NCBI RefSeq assembly: GCF_000380165.1
Contig: NZ_KB904654.1
Location: 1-64,000 of the forward strand
Reading direction: 5' to 3'
Source of the DNA: Wenjunlia vitaminophila DSM 41686
GTDB lineage: Bacteria; Actinomycetota; Actinomycetes; Streptomycetales; Streptomycetaceae
DNA length: 64,000 nucleotides
The notes under the pieces were generated by a model. The model was not told where the DNA came from. It ran no database searches and was given only the letters and a program-made list of their open reading frames with translations. Made by a program: the position numbers and the translations under genes. Position 1 is the stretch's first letter. Each line of letters opens with the position of its first letter. Below are positions 25,619-36,887 of the stretch, piece by piece.

Positions 25619-26997
25619 TGCTCGGCCTCGGCTTCCTCGTCTGACTGGTCCTCGTCCTGCTCGCCCCGGGGCCCGGTGGGCTCGTACACCAGGACGGCCC
25701 GGTTCCGCGGGTGCAGTCGTTCCGCGGCCACCGCCCTGACCTCCTCGGCGGTGACCTCCAGGACCCGGTCCACGGCGCTGAACGCGAGCTGCGGATCACC
25801 GAAGAGCACGGCGTAGCGGCACAGCTCGTCGGCGCGCCCGCCGACGGTGGCCAGCCGGTCCAGCCACTCCCGTTCGATCTGGGCCTGGGCACGCTCCAGC
25901 TCCTGGGGGGTGGGTCCCTCCTCGGCGAAGCGGGCCAGCTCCTCGTCCACGGCCGCCTCGACGCTGGGGACCTCCACTCCGCTGGACAACTTGACGTCCA
26001 GCCAGCCCAGCGACGGTGCCTGCGCGAGCCGGAGCAGGCCGAAGGCCGCACCGACGGCGAGCCTGTCCCGCCGCACCAGGCGGTTGTGCAACCGGGAGGA
26101 CTCGCCCCCGCCGAGCACCGTGAGGGCCAGGTCGGCGGCGTCCGCCTCGCGGGACCCGTCCTGCGGCAACCGGTAGGCGGACATCAGGGCGCGCGCCGGC
26201 ACCTCCTCCTCGACCACGGACCGAACCTGGTCGCCCAGCACCTCGGGCAGGGAGCCGTCCCGGGGCGCGGGCTTGCCGTCGTGCGCGGGGATGGAGCCGA
26301 AGTACCGTTCGATCCAGGCGAGGGTCTGCTCCGGTTCGATGTCGCCGACGACCGCGAGCACCGCGTTGTTCGGCGCGTAGTACGTGCGGAAGAACTCCCG
26401 GGCGTCGTCGAGTGACGCCGCGTCGAGGTCGGCCATCGAGCCGATGGGCATGTGGTGGTAGGGGTGGCCCTCCGGGAACAGCATGGCGAACAGCCGCTCG
26501 TAGGCGGTGCCGTAGGGAACGTTGTCGTACCGCTGGCGGCGCTCGTTCTTCACGACGTCCCGCTGGTTGTCCAGGTTCTCCTGGTCCAGGGCGCTGAGCA
26601 GGCTGCCCATGCGGTCGGCCTCGAGCCACAGCGCCAGCTCGACCTGGTGCGCGGGCATCGTCTCGAAGTAGTTGGTGCGCTCGAAGCTGGTGGTGCCGTT
26701 GGCCGAGCCACCCGCGTTCTGCACCAGCTCGAAGTGTCCGTTCCCCGGCACGCTCGCCGAGCCCTGGAACATCAGGTGCTCGAAGAGGTGCGCGAGCCCG
26801 GTGCGGCCACTGACCTCGTGCCGGGAGCCCACGTCGTACCAGAGGCAGACAGCGGCGACCGGCGTGAGGTGGTCCTCGGAGAGCACCACCCGCAGTCCGT
26901 TGGCGAGGCGGTGTTCGGTGGCGGAGGGCCGGCTGGGCACCGAGGGTGCCTGCGGGGTCGCCACCGGGCCGGTGTCCGGCGTGGCCGTCTGGGCCAT
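25615..26997 (-). CDS. M16-family zinc metallopeptidase (catalytic subunit)
   Basis: A 460-residue peptidase of the insulinase/pitrilysin superfamily. The inverted zinc motif HLFEH is at about residue 75 (GLAHLFEHLMFQG), with the distal Glu further along near NERRQRYDN. N-terminal and C-terminal halves follow the M16B two-domain pattern. The last 20 residues are very acidic (Glu/Asp/Gln). ATG 26997 is supported by GGAAGGA nine bases upstream. It overlaps the non-catalytic partner by four bases, so the two subunits are probably made in equal amounts. It degrades peptides or processes presequences; the target is not known. Confidence 0.9.
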   Translation of the reverse strand: MAQTATPDTGPVATPQAPSVPSRPSATEHRLANGLRVVLSEDHLTPVAAVCLWYDVGSRHEVSGRTGLAHLFEHLMFQGSASVPGNGHFELVQNAGGSANGTTSFERTNYFETMPAHQVELALWLEADRMGSLLSALDQENLDNQRDVVKNERRQRYDNVPYGTAYERLFAMLFPEGHPYHHMPIGSMADLDAASLDDAREFFRTYYAPNNAVLAVVGDIEPEQTLAWIERYFGSIPAHDGKPAPRDGSLPEVLGDQVRSVVEEEVPARALMSAYRLPQDGSREADAADLALTVLGGGESSRLHNRLVRRDRLAVGAAFGLLRLAQAPSLGWLDVKLSSGVEVPSVEAAVDEELARFAEEGPTPQELERAQAQIEREWLDRLATVGGRADELCRYAVLFGDPQLAFSAVDRVLEVTAEEVRAVAAERLHPRNRAVLVYEPTGPRGEQDEDQSDEEAEAEQ

Positions 26998-27193
26998 GGG
27001 TACGAGTCCTTCCCGGTCGCTGGTACGGGCTGCCTGCACCCTACTGCCCCGTGGTGACAGGCGCCTCGAACCGCCGCTGGCAGCGGTGCCGCGCCGGGCC
27101 GGAGGCCGAGATGTCCGCCGCTGGGTCCACAATGGAGCCCGCCACTTCCAGGCTCGTCGCACCCGCACAGGAGAAAAAGGAGCACCGGGACCG

Positions 27194-29650
<2,457 letters not shown>

Positions 29651-29663
29651 CGCCGCCGCGCCT

Positions 29664-29699
29664 CCTGCCCTTGGCCCCCGCGCGGGGGCCGAGGGCAGG
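29664..29699. terminator. Bidirectional terminator between parC and parE
   Basis: CCTGCCCT (29664-29671) pairs with AGGGCAGG (29692-29699), and GGCCCCCG (29673-29680) pairs with CGGGGGCC (29683-29690), separated by one T-G wobble. The result is a 17-bp almost perfect stem between convergent genes. Confidence 0.8.
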
Positions 29700-29719
29700 G
29701 GGCAGGGAGGCGAGTGCGG

Positions 29720-31840
29720 TCAGGTGTCGATGCGGGAGTGGTCCAGGGTGGCCGCCGAGCTGACGATGAACTCCTTGCGCGGAGCCACCTCGTTCCCCAT
29801 GAGCAGGTCGAAGACCTGCTCGGCGGCCTCCAGGTCACCGAGGTTGATCCGGCGCAGCGTCCGCTGCCGGGGGTCCATCGTGGTCTCTGCGAGCTGGTCG
29901 GCGTCCATCTCCCCGAGGCCCTTGTAGCGCTGGATGGCGTCCTTGTACCTGGTCCCCCTGCGCTGGAGTTCCAGCAGGGTGCTGCGCAGCTCGTTGTCCG
30001 AGTAGGTGTACAGGTAGCGGTCCTGCCCGCGCCTGGGGTTGCTCAGTTCGATCCGGTGCAGCGGGGGGACCGCCGCGAAGACCCGGCCCGCCTCCACCAT
30101 GGGGCGCATGTACCGCTGGAACAGGGTCAGCAGCAGGCACCGGATGTGCGCCCCGTCGACGTCCGCGTCCACCAACAGGATGATCTTGCCGTAGCGGGCC
30201 TGGTCGATGTCGAAGGTGCGACCCGAACCAGCCCCTATGACCTGGATGATCGCCCCGCACTCGGCGTTCTTGAGCATGTCGGAGACCGACGACTTCTGGA
30301 CGTTGAGGATCTTGCCTCGGATCGGCAGCAACGCCTGGAACTCGGAGTTCCGAGCCAGCTTCGCGGTGCCCAGCGCGGAGTCGCCCTCGACGATGAACAG
30401 CTCACTGCGGTCCACGTCGTCGCTGCGGCAGTCGGCGAGCTTGGCCGGGAGCGACGACGACTCCAGGGCGGTCTTCCGGCGCTGCGCCTCCTTGTGCTGC
30501 CGAGCGGCGATCCGAGTCCTGGAAGCCGCGACCACCTTCTCCATCACCGCGCGGGCCTGCTGCCGGTCGTCCCGCTTGGTCGAGGTGAGGAATGCCTTGA
30601 GCTCCTTGGACACCACGTTGGCCACGATCCTGGAGGCCGCCGAGGTGCCCAGCACCTCCTTGGTCTGTCCTTCGAACTGCGGCTCGGCCAGGCGGACGGT
30701 GACCACCGCGGTCAGTCCCTCCATGGCGTCGTCCTTGACCACGTCGTCCTCGGCGACCCGGAGCAGCTTGGCGGAGCGCAGCACCTCGTTCATGGTGCGG
30801 GTGACCGCCCGTTCGAAACCGGCGAGGTGAGTGCCCCCCTTGGGGGTGGCGATGATGTTGACGAAGGAGCGGACCGTGGACTCGTACCCGGCGCCCCAGC
30901 GCAGGGCGATGTCCACGCCGAGCTCGCGGGTGACCTCCGTCGGCGTCATGTGGCCGAGGTCGTCCAGGACCGGGACGGTCTCCTTGAACGTGCCCTGGCC
31001 GGTCAGCCGCAGTGTGTCGCACACCGCCCGGTCGGGGGCGAGGTACTCGCAGAACTCACTGATCCCGCCGTCGTACCGGAAGACCTCCTCGGTCGGCTCC
31101 GCCTCGTCGATCCCCCGCTCGTCGCGGACCACGATGGTCAGCCCGGGGACGAGGAAGGCGGTCTGCCTGACCCGTGCCTGGAGCGTCTCCAGGGACAGCC
31201 GGGCGTCGCGGAGGAAGATCTGGCGGTCGGCCCAGTAGCGGATCCTGGTGCCGAGGCGGGTCTTGGGCACCTTGCGGGTCTTGCGCAGGCCCGTCGCTGG
31301 TTCGAACGGACTGTCCGGCCCCGACTCGGTGAAGATCCCGGGCACACCGCGGCGGAAGCTGATCTCGTGGGTACGACCGCCCCGGTCCACCTCGACGTCG
31401 AGCCGGGCGGACAGGGCGTTCACCACCGAGGCTCCCACGCCGTGCAGCCCGCCGGAGGCGGCGTAGGAGCCACCACCGAACTTGCCGCCCGCATGGAGCT
31501 TGGTCATCACCACCTCGATGCCGGACAGGCCGGTCTTGGGCTCGACATCGACCGGGATGCCGCGGCCGTTGTCCCTGACCTCGACGGAGCCGTCCTGGTG
31601 GAGCAGGACATCGATGCGGTCGCAGTAGCCGGCGAGGGCCTCGTCGACGGAGTTGTCGATGATCTCCCACAGGCAGTGCATCAGTCCACGGCTGTCAGTG
31701 GACCCGATGTACATCCCCGGGCGCTTGCGGACGGCCTCCAGGCCCTCGAGGACGAGCAGGTGCCGCGCGGTGTAGTTGGAGCCGTCGCGGTCCGCGCCGG
31801 TGAGCAGTGCGGTGGACGACACGGTGGATTCGGCGGTCAC
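29720..31840 (-). CDS. parE: DNA topoisomerase IV subunit B
   Basis: A 706-residue ATPase subunit of the type IIA topoisomerase. The GHKL ATPase domain shows EIIDNSVDEALAG, DNGRGIPVD and GGLHGVGASVVN. The transducer domain follows. The TOPRIM part has EGDSALGTAKLARN near residue 475 and DADVDGAHIRCLLLTLF near residue 560, with C-terminal GLGEM-containing sequence. GTG 31840 (VTAESTVSS) is chosen with GAGGAG upstream. The protein works with ParC to separate linked chromosomes before septation. Transcription ends at the shared hairpin near 29680. Confidence 0.9.
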   Translation of the reverse strand: MTAESTVSSTALLTGADRDGSNYTARHLLVLEGLEAVRKRPGMYIGSTDSRGLMHCLWEIIDNSVDEALAGYCDRIDVLLHQDGSVEVRDNGRGIPVDVEPKTGLSGIEVVMTKLHAGGKFGGGSYAASGGLHGVGASVVNALSARLDVEVDRGGRTHEISFRRGVPGIFTESGPDSPFEPATGLRKTRKVPKTRLGTRIRYWADRQIFLRDARLSLETLQARVRQTAFLVPGLTIVVRDERGIDEAEPTEEVFRYDGGISEFCEYLAPDRAVCDTLRLTGQGTFKETVPVLDDLGHMTPTEVTRELGVDIALRWGAGYESTVRSFVNIIATPKGGTHLAGFERAVTRTMNEVLRSAKLLRVAEDDVVKDDAMEGLTAVVTVRLAEPQFEGQTKEVLGTSAASRIVANVVSKELKAFLTSTKRDDRQQARAVMEKVVAASRTRIAARQHKEAQRRKTALESSSLPAKLADCRSDDVDRSELFIVEGDSALGTAKLARNSEFQALLPIRGKILNVQKSSVSDMLKNAECGAIIQVIGAGSGRTFDIDQARYGKIILLVDADVDGAHIRCLLLTLFQRYMRPMVEAGRVFAAVPPLHRIELSNPRRGQDRYLYTYSDNELRSTLLELQRRGTRYKDAIQRYKGLGEMDADQLAETTMDPRQRTLRRINLGDLEAAEQVFDLLMGNEVAPRKEFIVSSAATLDHSRIDT

Positions 31841-32346
31841 GCGGGTGCAGCTCCTCGTCTGTCCGGAAAGGCGCCTCGCCACTGGGGGCGGGGCTGGTGG
31901 GGTGCGGGCATCCCCGATGTGGGGGGTGTCGCAGCGTTCACCGGTGAGCAGGGTACCCAGGTAGGCACCATGAGTTCGCCCGCCACCCGGTAACCCCGCA
32001 TGTTACGCCCCTCTCATACATGCGTTCGATTTTCTTGCGGACGGGTTCGAGCAAACCATCGATGCCACTGTCGAGTGATGGAAATATCACGCCCATCTCG
32101 AGGCATGAACCATTTAGGCTTCGGGCACGTCACCCTCGACAGCGGTGAGACGCCACCGCAGGCGACAAAACGGACAATTGATAACAAATGAAACCAACAA
32201 CAGTACAACGGCCCTAATCGCCGCCACCTGGCAACATCCGGCCTCCTTGGCAGCAACTTTGCGGAGAAGCCACGAGCGGGAACGTTTTCGGCCTGGTTGG
32301 ATGTTGACCCTGGTACGACAGCTCGTCGAGCTAGAGAAGAGGCGAC
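31841..32346. other. 506-bp divergent promoter region, locally AT-rich
   Basis: Separates parE (minus) and the DUF7455 gene (plus). The part 32150-32220 is notably AT-rich (ACAATTGATAACAAATGAAACC), far below the local GC content. A TTGACC at 32303-32308 is a candidate -35 for the DUF7455 gene. No coding signal is convincing. The unusual AT content may mark a promoter cluster, a nucleoid-protein site or a small RNA. Confidence 0.4.
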
Positions 32347-32577
32347 GTGACTACAGTTCTGACCCCCGCAAGCCCGCTGACCGCAGCCGACCGCTGCGAC
32401 CGCTGCGGCGCCCAGGCTTATCTGCGCGTCGTTCTCATCAGCGGTGGCGAGCTGCTCTTCTGCGCGCACCACGGCCGCAAGTTCGAGCCCGAACTGAAGA
32501 AGATCGCAGCGGAAATACAGGACGAGACCGGTCGACTCACCGCCACCCCGGCGACGGCCGGCGAAGAGGAGCGCTGA
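32347..32577 (+). CDS. DUF7455-type small zinc-ribbon protein
   Basis: A 76-residue protein. A CDRCGAQA motif near residue 17 and CAHHGRK near residue 39 give a likely Cys2-Cys/His metal site. The rest is helical and acidic (PELKKIAAEIQDETGRL). Small proteins of this type are conserved in actinobacteria immediately next to the parE/sigma-factor region; their function is unknown. The GTG start has GAAGAGG upstream. The strong hairpin after the stop is shared with the convergent protease gene. Confidence 0.82.
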   Translation: MTTVLTPASPLTAADRCDRCGAQAYLRVVLISGGELLFCAHHGRKFEPELKKIAAEIQDETGRLTATPATAGEEER

Positions 32578-32623
32578 TTCCGGCACCCACGACGAGCCAG
32601 GACCGGCATTGAGTCCGGCCACC

Positions 32624-32655
32624 GACGGCCACCCGGTTCACCCTGGGTGGCCGTC
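32624..32655. terminator. Bidirectional terminator overlapping the protease 3' end
   Basis: GACGGCCACCC (32624-32634) pairs perfectly with 32645-32655 around a 10-nt loop. The right arm lies within the last codons of the minus-strand protease gene. Confidence 0.7.
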
Positions 32656-33588
32656 CGTCACCATGGGTGCCCGTAAGTGCCGCCCGAGCTGGGCGGCCAC
32701 CTCCGTCATCGTGGACATCCGGACGTAGACCCCTGGAAAACCGGGGTGGGCGCAGCCACTGCCCCAGGAGACCAGCCCGACCAGCACTCCCCCGGCCACC
32801 AGCGGCCCCCCGCTGTCACCCTGACAGGCGTCCCGACCCCCACCCCTCGTGCCGGCACAGATCATCGACGAGGCGACGAACGTCCCCGCTTCGCTGCGCC
32901 GGTAGGCCCGCTCGCAGGTCCGTGCGGGGAGTACCGCCACGCGCGCCCTGCGCAGGGTGTAGCTGAAGTCGCCCTTCCCCGTGATGTCACCCCAGCCATA
33001 GACCTGGGCGGACGCCCCGGTGCGGGTCAGGTCCGCGTCGCCGGCCCCGGCCACCCGCGGAACGCTGCCCCCGGGGAAGCGCACCCGGCCCGCCAGAGTG
33101 ATCACGGCGATGTCGTTCTCGTTGGTCTGCGGGTCGTAGCCGGGATGCACCCACACCCGGAGCACCTCGATCTCCCGCCCCCGCGAGCCGCGCAGGTCCG
33201 TGCGCCCCACCACCACCCGCACGTCCGAGACGTCCTGCACGGGCCCGCCGGAACCGTCCTCGCTCAGACAGTGCGCCGCGGTGACCACCTTCTTCGGGGA
33301 CACCGCAGCGCCGCCGCAGAACTGCCCGGACCTCACGGTGCCAAACCGTTCCCTGCTGGCGAGCGCAACCACCCAGGGCACCGCCTCGGTACTCACGCCC
33401 TGCCCTCCGACCACGCTCGGTGACGCGAGCGCGGAGGTCGCGGGGAGAACGCAGAGCACCGCGAGCGACATCCCCCCGACGGAACCGTACCGCCCCCTCC
33501 GAGAAGCGCCGCGGACGCCGCCGAGCACTCCGGTGGCCCGACGGGCAACCAGGCCGAGGACCGCCACGCCCGCCACACCTCCTCGCAC
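32638..33588 (-). CDS. Secreted trypsin-like serine protease
   Basis: A 316-residue S1-family protease. A hydrophobic export segment (VGGMSLAVLCVLPATSALA, near residues 37-56) precedes the mature start VVGGQGVSTEAVPWVVAL, which resembles the activated IVGG terminus. The catalytic triad is visible: His in VTAAHC near residue 103, Asp in NENDIAVITL near residue 158, and Ser in GDSGGPL near residue 258 with the preceding Asp that suggests trypsin-like specificity. Six cysteines could form disulfides. The true start may be the inner Met near residue 40. It is probably extracellular. It lies between sigA and the DUF7455 gene, as I recall from the syntenic Streptomyces region. Confidence 0.88.
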   Translation of the reverse strand: MRGGVAGVAVLGLVARRATGVLGGVRGASRRGRYGSVGGMSLAVLCVLPATSALASPSVVGGQGVSTEAVPWVVALASRERFGTVRSGQFCGGAAVSPKKVVTAAHCLSEDGSGGPVQDVSDVRVVVGRTDLRGSRGREIEVLRVWVHPGYDPQTNENDIAVITLAGRVRFPGGSVPRVAGAGDADLTRTGASAQVYGWGDITGKGDFSYTLRRARVAVLPARTCERAYRRSEAGTFVASSMICAGTRGGGRDACQGDSGGPLVAGGVLVGLVSWGSGCAHPGFPGVYVRMSTMTEVAAQLGRHLRAPMVTDGHPG

Positions 33589-33698
33589 ACCGCGAGCGAC
33601 TACGCACTCAGCGTAGCCGCCATGGCGGGTCGAGGCATCGGCAGGGCGTCCATCGGGCGAACCGGAACGGCTGCCCCGGCGCGCTCGCCTGAGCAGCC

Positions 33699-33733
33699 GA
33701 CGCCCCCGGGGCTGAGCCAGCCCCGGGGGCGTC
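33699..33733. terminator. sigA/hrdB terminator, perfect 16-bp stem
   Basis: GACGCCCCCGGGGCTG (33699-33714) pairs perfectly with 33718-33733 around a 3-nt loop, 41 bp past the sigma-factor stop on the minus strand. One of the strongest hairpins in the window. Confidence 0.8.
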
Positions 33734-33773
33734 CAGTAAGCGGCGGCAGGAGGCCGACCGGAACCAGCCGTTT

Positions 33774-35387
<1,614 letters not shown>

Positions 35388-35889
35388 GAACAACCTCTCG
35401 GAACGATGGAAACGACATCCGACCTCACTCGCACTCGGCGAGAGCCACCCACGGCCGGTCACTCCGGTACGTGAAGGTTCTCGGCGAGCTTCCCCCCGTT
35501 GACACCACATGTCGTCGCGCCCGGGACGGGTCGGTCTTGGACTTGCCTCCGGCGCGATGGAGCGCCCTCGGCATGCGTGGAGCCGCGTAGCAACACAGCA
35601 TTGTGACATTCACCTGTATTCCTGAAGCGGCCACCACCTCTTACGTCATCGCGCTCCCCCACCAAGTGTTACGCCTCCCCTACGTGGCTCCGGTCACACC
35701 CCACAAGGGGCGAAAGCTATCAAAGTCCGACAGAAAGAACGATGATGAGAGCCCGGTCAGCCGAGAACGCCGCCGCCGGTCCCGAAGGACCTGGCGGCGG
35801 CGTTCTCAGAGCGGTCGTCGAGCCGGTGCCCGCGGCACCGGCGGTGGTCGCGGCACTCATGGCGGTACGGCGGCGGCGTGGCCGGTTGT
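35388..35889. other. 502-bp leader/promoter region of the sigma-factor gene
   Basis: This contains the promoter(s) of the minus-strand sigma gene and the end of the upstream whiH-like gene. The section 35590-35730 is AT-richer. A GGAAT on the minus strand (35622-35618) recalls the sigma-R -35 element known for hrdB of Streptomyces, but the expected GTT at 18-19 bases is missing (GCT instead). A strong hairpin at 35763-35807 is listed separately. No coding gene is supported. Confidence 0.45.
35763..35807. terminator. Long hairpin downstream of the whiH-like gene
   Basis: GAGAACGCCGCCGCC (35763-35777) pairs perfectly with 35793-35807. GGTCC (35778-35782) pairs with GGACC (35787-35791) above it, closed by a CGAA tetraloop with one bulged base. 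Located 83-127 bp after the GntR gene stop, it is a probable terminator separating it from the sigma-factor promoter. Confidence 0.75.
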
Positions 35890-36777
35890 TCAGTGCTCGC
35901 GGGGGGCGGGCACCACGTGATCAACATCTGGGTGGACGGTGAGCAGGGAACGCATCGCCCCCTCGGCCGCAGCGCCGTCACCGGAGCCCAACGCGTCGAC
36001 CAGCCGCGCATGCAGACCCACGGAGGACTCCGACGGACGCTCACATCCGGTTGCCGGGCCGCCGGAGACCTGGAGTGCGGCGGAGACGATTCCCGCGAGG
36101 TGCTCCAGCATGCGGTTCCCGGCGATCTGGAGGACCAGCGTGTGGAACTCGACATCGGCACGGGCGAAGGTGACGCCGTCGCCCTGACCCACGGCATGCC
36201 CCATGATCTCCACCATGTCGATGAGGCGCTGCTGGACGTCGTCCCTGCCGTGGCCGGCGGCCAGCCGAGCGGCCAGTGGCTCGATCGACCAACGCAGCTC
36301 GAACAGTTCGCGGCGCTGGTCATCCCGCTGCGGACCGAAGGCCCGCCACTCGATGATGTCCGGGTCCAGCAGATTCCAGTCGCTGACCGGACGTACCCGG
36401 GTACCGACGTTGGGGCGCGCGCTGACCAGGCCCTTCGCCTCCAGCACGCGCAGCGACTCGCGCACCACGGTGCGGGAGACCTCGAAGCGCTGCCCGATCT
36501 CTTCCGGGACCAGGGGGCGGTCGGCGCCGAGGTCTCCGGAGACGATCATCTGTCCGAGCTGCTGGACGAGCTGGCCGTGCAGGCCCCGCCCCCGGCTGCC
36601 GCTGGCCCGGCGGCCGACCCGGCCCATCTCGGAGTCCGGGCCGTCCCAGGCTGCGGGCCCGGGGCGCTCCCCCGGGGGAGCGTCGACGAGGGAGAAGCGG
36701 TCGAGCTCGCCCGAGCCCGGCAGGCTGGGATCGGCCGGGCGAGCCGTGGTCATCGTGGTGTGCGCAAGGGTATTCAC
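35890..36777 (-). CDS. whiH: GntR/FadR-family regulator, WhiH-like
   Basis: A 295-residue transcription factor. A disordered N-terminus (1-65) precedes a winged helix (about 70-135: QLVQQLGQMIVSGDLGADRPL-type region, EEIGQRFEVSRTVVRESLRVLEAKGLV). A FadR-type all-helical C-domain (150-290) has the metal/ligand pattern around ARADVEFHTLVLQIAGN. In Streptomyces, WhiH sits immediately upstream of hrdB and controls septation in aerial hyphae; the same position here supports orthology. GTG 36777 is chosen because AAAGGA lies at ideal distance; ATG 36753 is an alternative. The effector is unknown. Confidence 0.82.
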   Translation of the reverse strand: MNTLAHTTMTTARPADPSLPGSGELDRFSLVDAPPGERPGPAAWDGPDSEMGRVGRRASGSRGRGLHGQLVQQLGQMIVSGDLGADRPLVPEEIGQRFEVSRTVVRESLRVLEAKGLVSARPNVGTRVRPVSDWNLLDPDIIEWRAFGPQRDDQRRELFELRWSIEPLAARLAAGHGRDDVQQRLIDMVEIMGHAVGQGDGVTFARADVEFHTLVLQIAGNRMLEHLAGIVSAALQVSGGPATGCERPSESSVGLHARLVDALGSGDGAAAEGAMRSLLTVHPDVDHVVPAPREH

Positions 36778-36869
36778 GCATCCTTTGTCGGCGATGTCCC
36801 TCACACCCTTGAGCGCTTTGCAGAAAAGCACACGAAAGGGTGATCGCCCACCACCAGGATATTGACGCT

Positions 36870-36877
36870 TTATCAGC
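36870..36877 (-). promoter_or_regulatory. Possible sigma-WhiG -10 element (GCTGATAA)
   Basis: On the minus strand, GCTGATAA lies about 93 bp upstream of the whiH-like start and matches the sigma-WhiG -10 consensus GCCGATAA with one mismatch. The expected TAAA about 15-16 bases upstream is not present, so confidence is low. whiH of Streptomyces is known to be sigma-WhiG dependent. Confidence 0.25.
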
Positions 36878-36887
36878 AAGAATCAGT

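Noticed and set aside
35605-35625. Sigma-R-type promoter for hrdB
   Set aside because: GGAAT is present, but at 18-19 bp the expected GTT is GCT/CTG, so the match is too weak.
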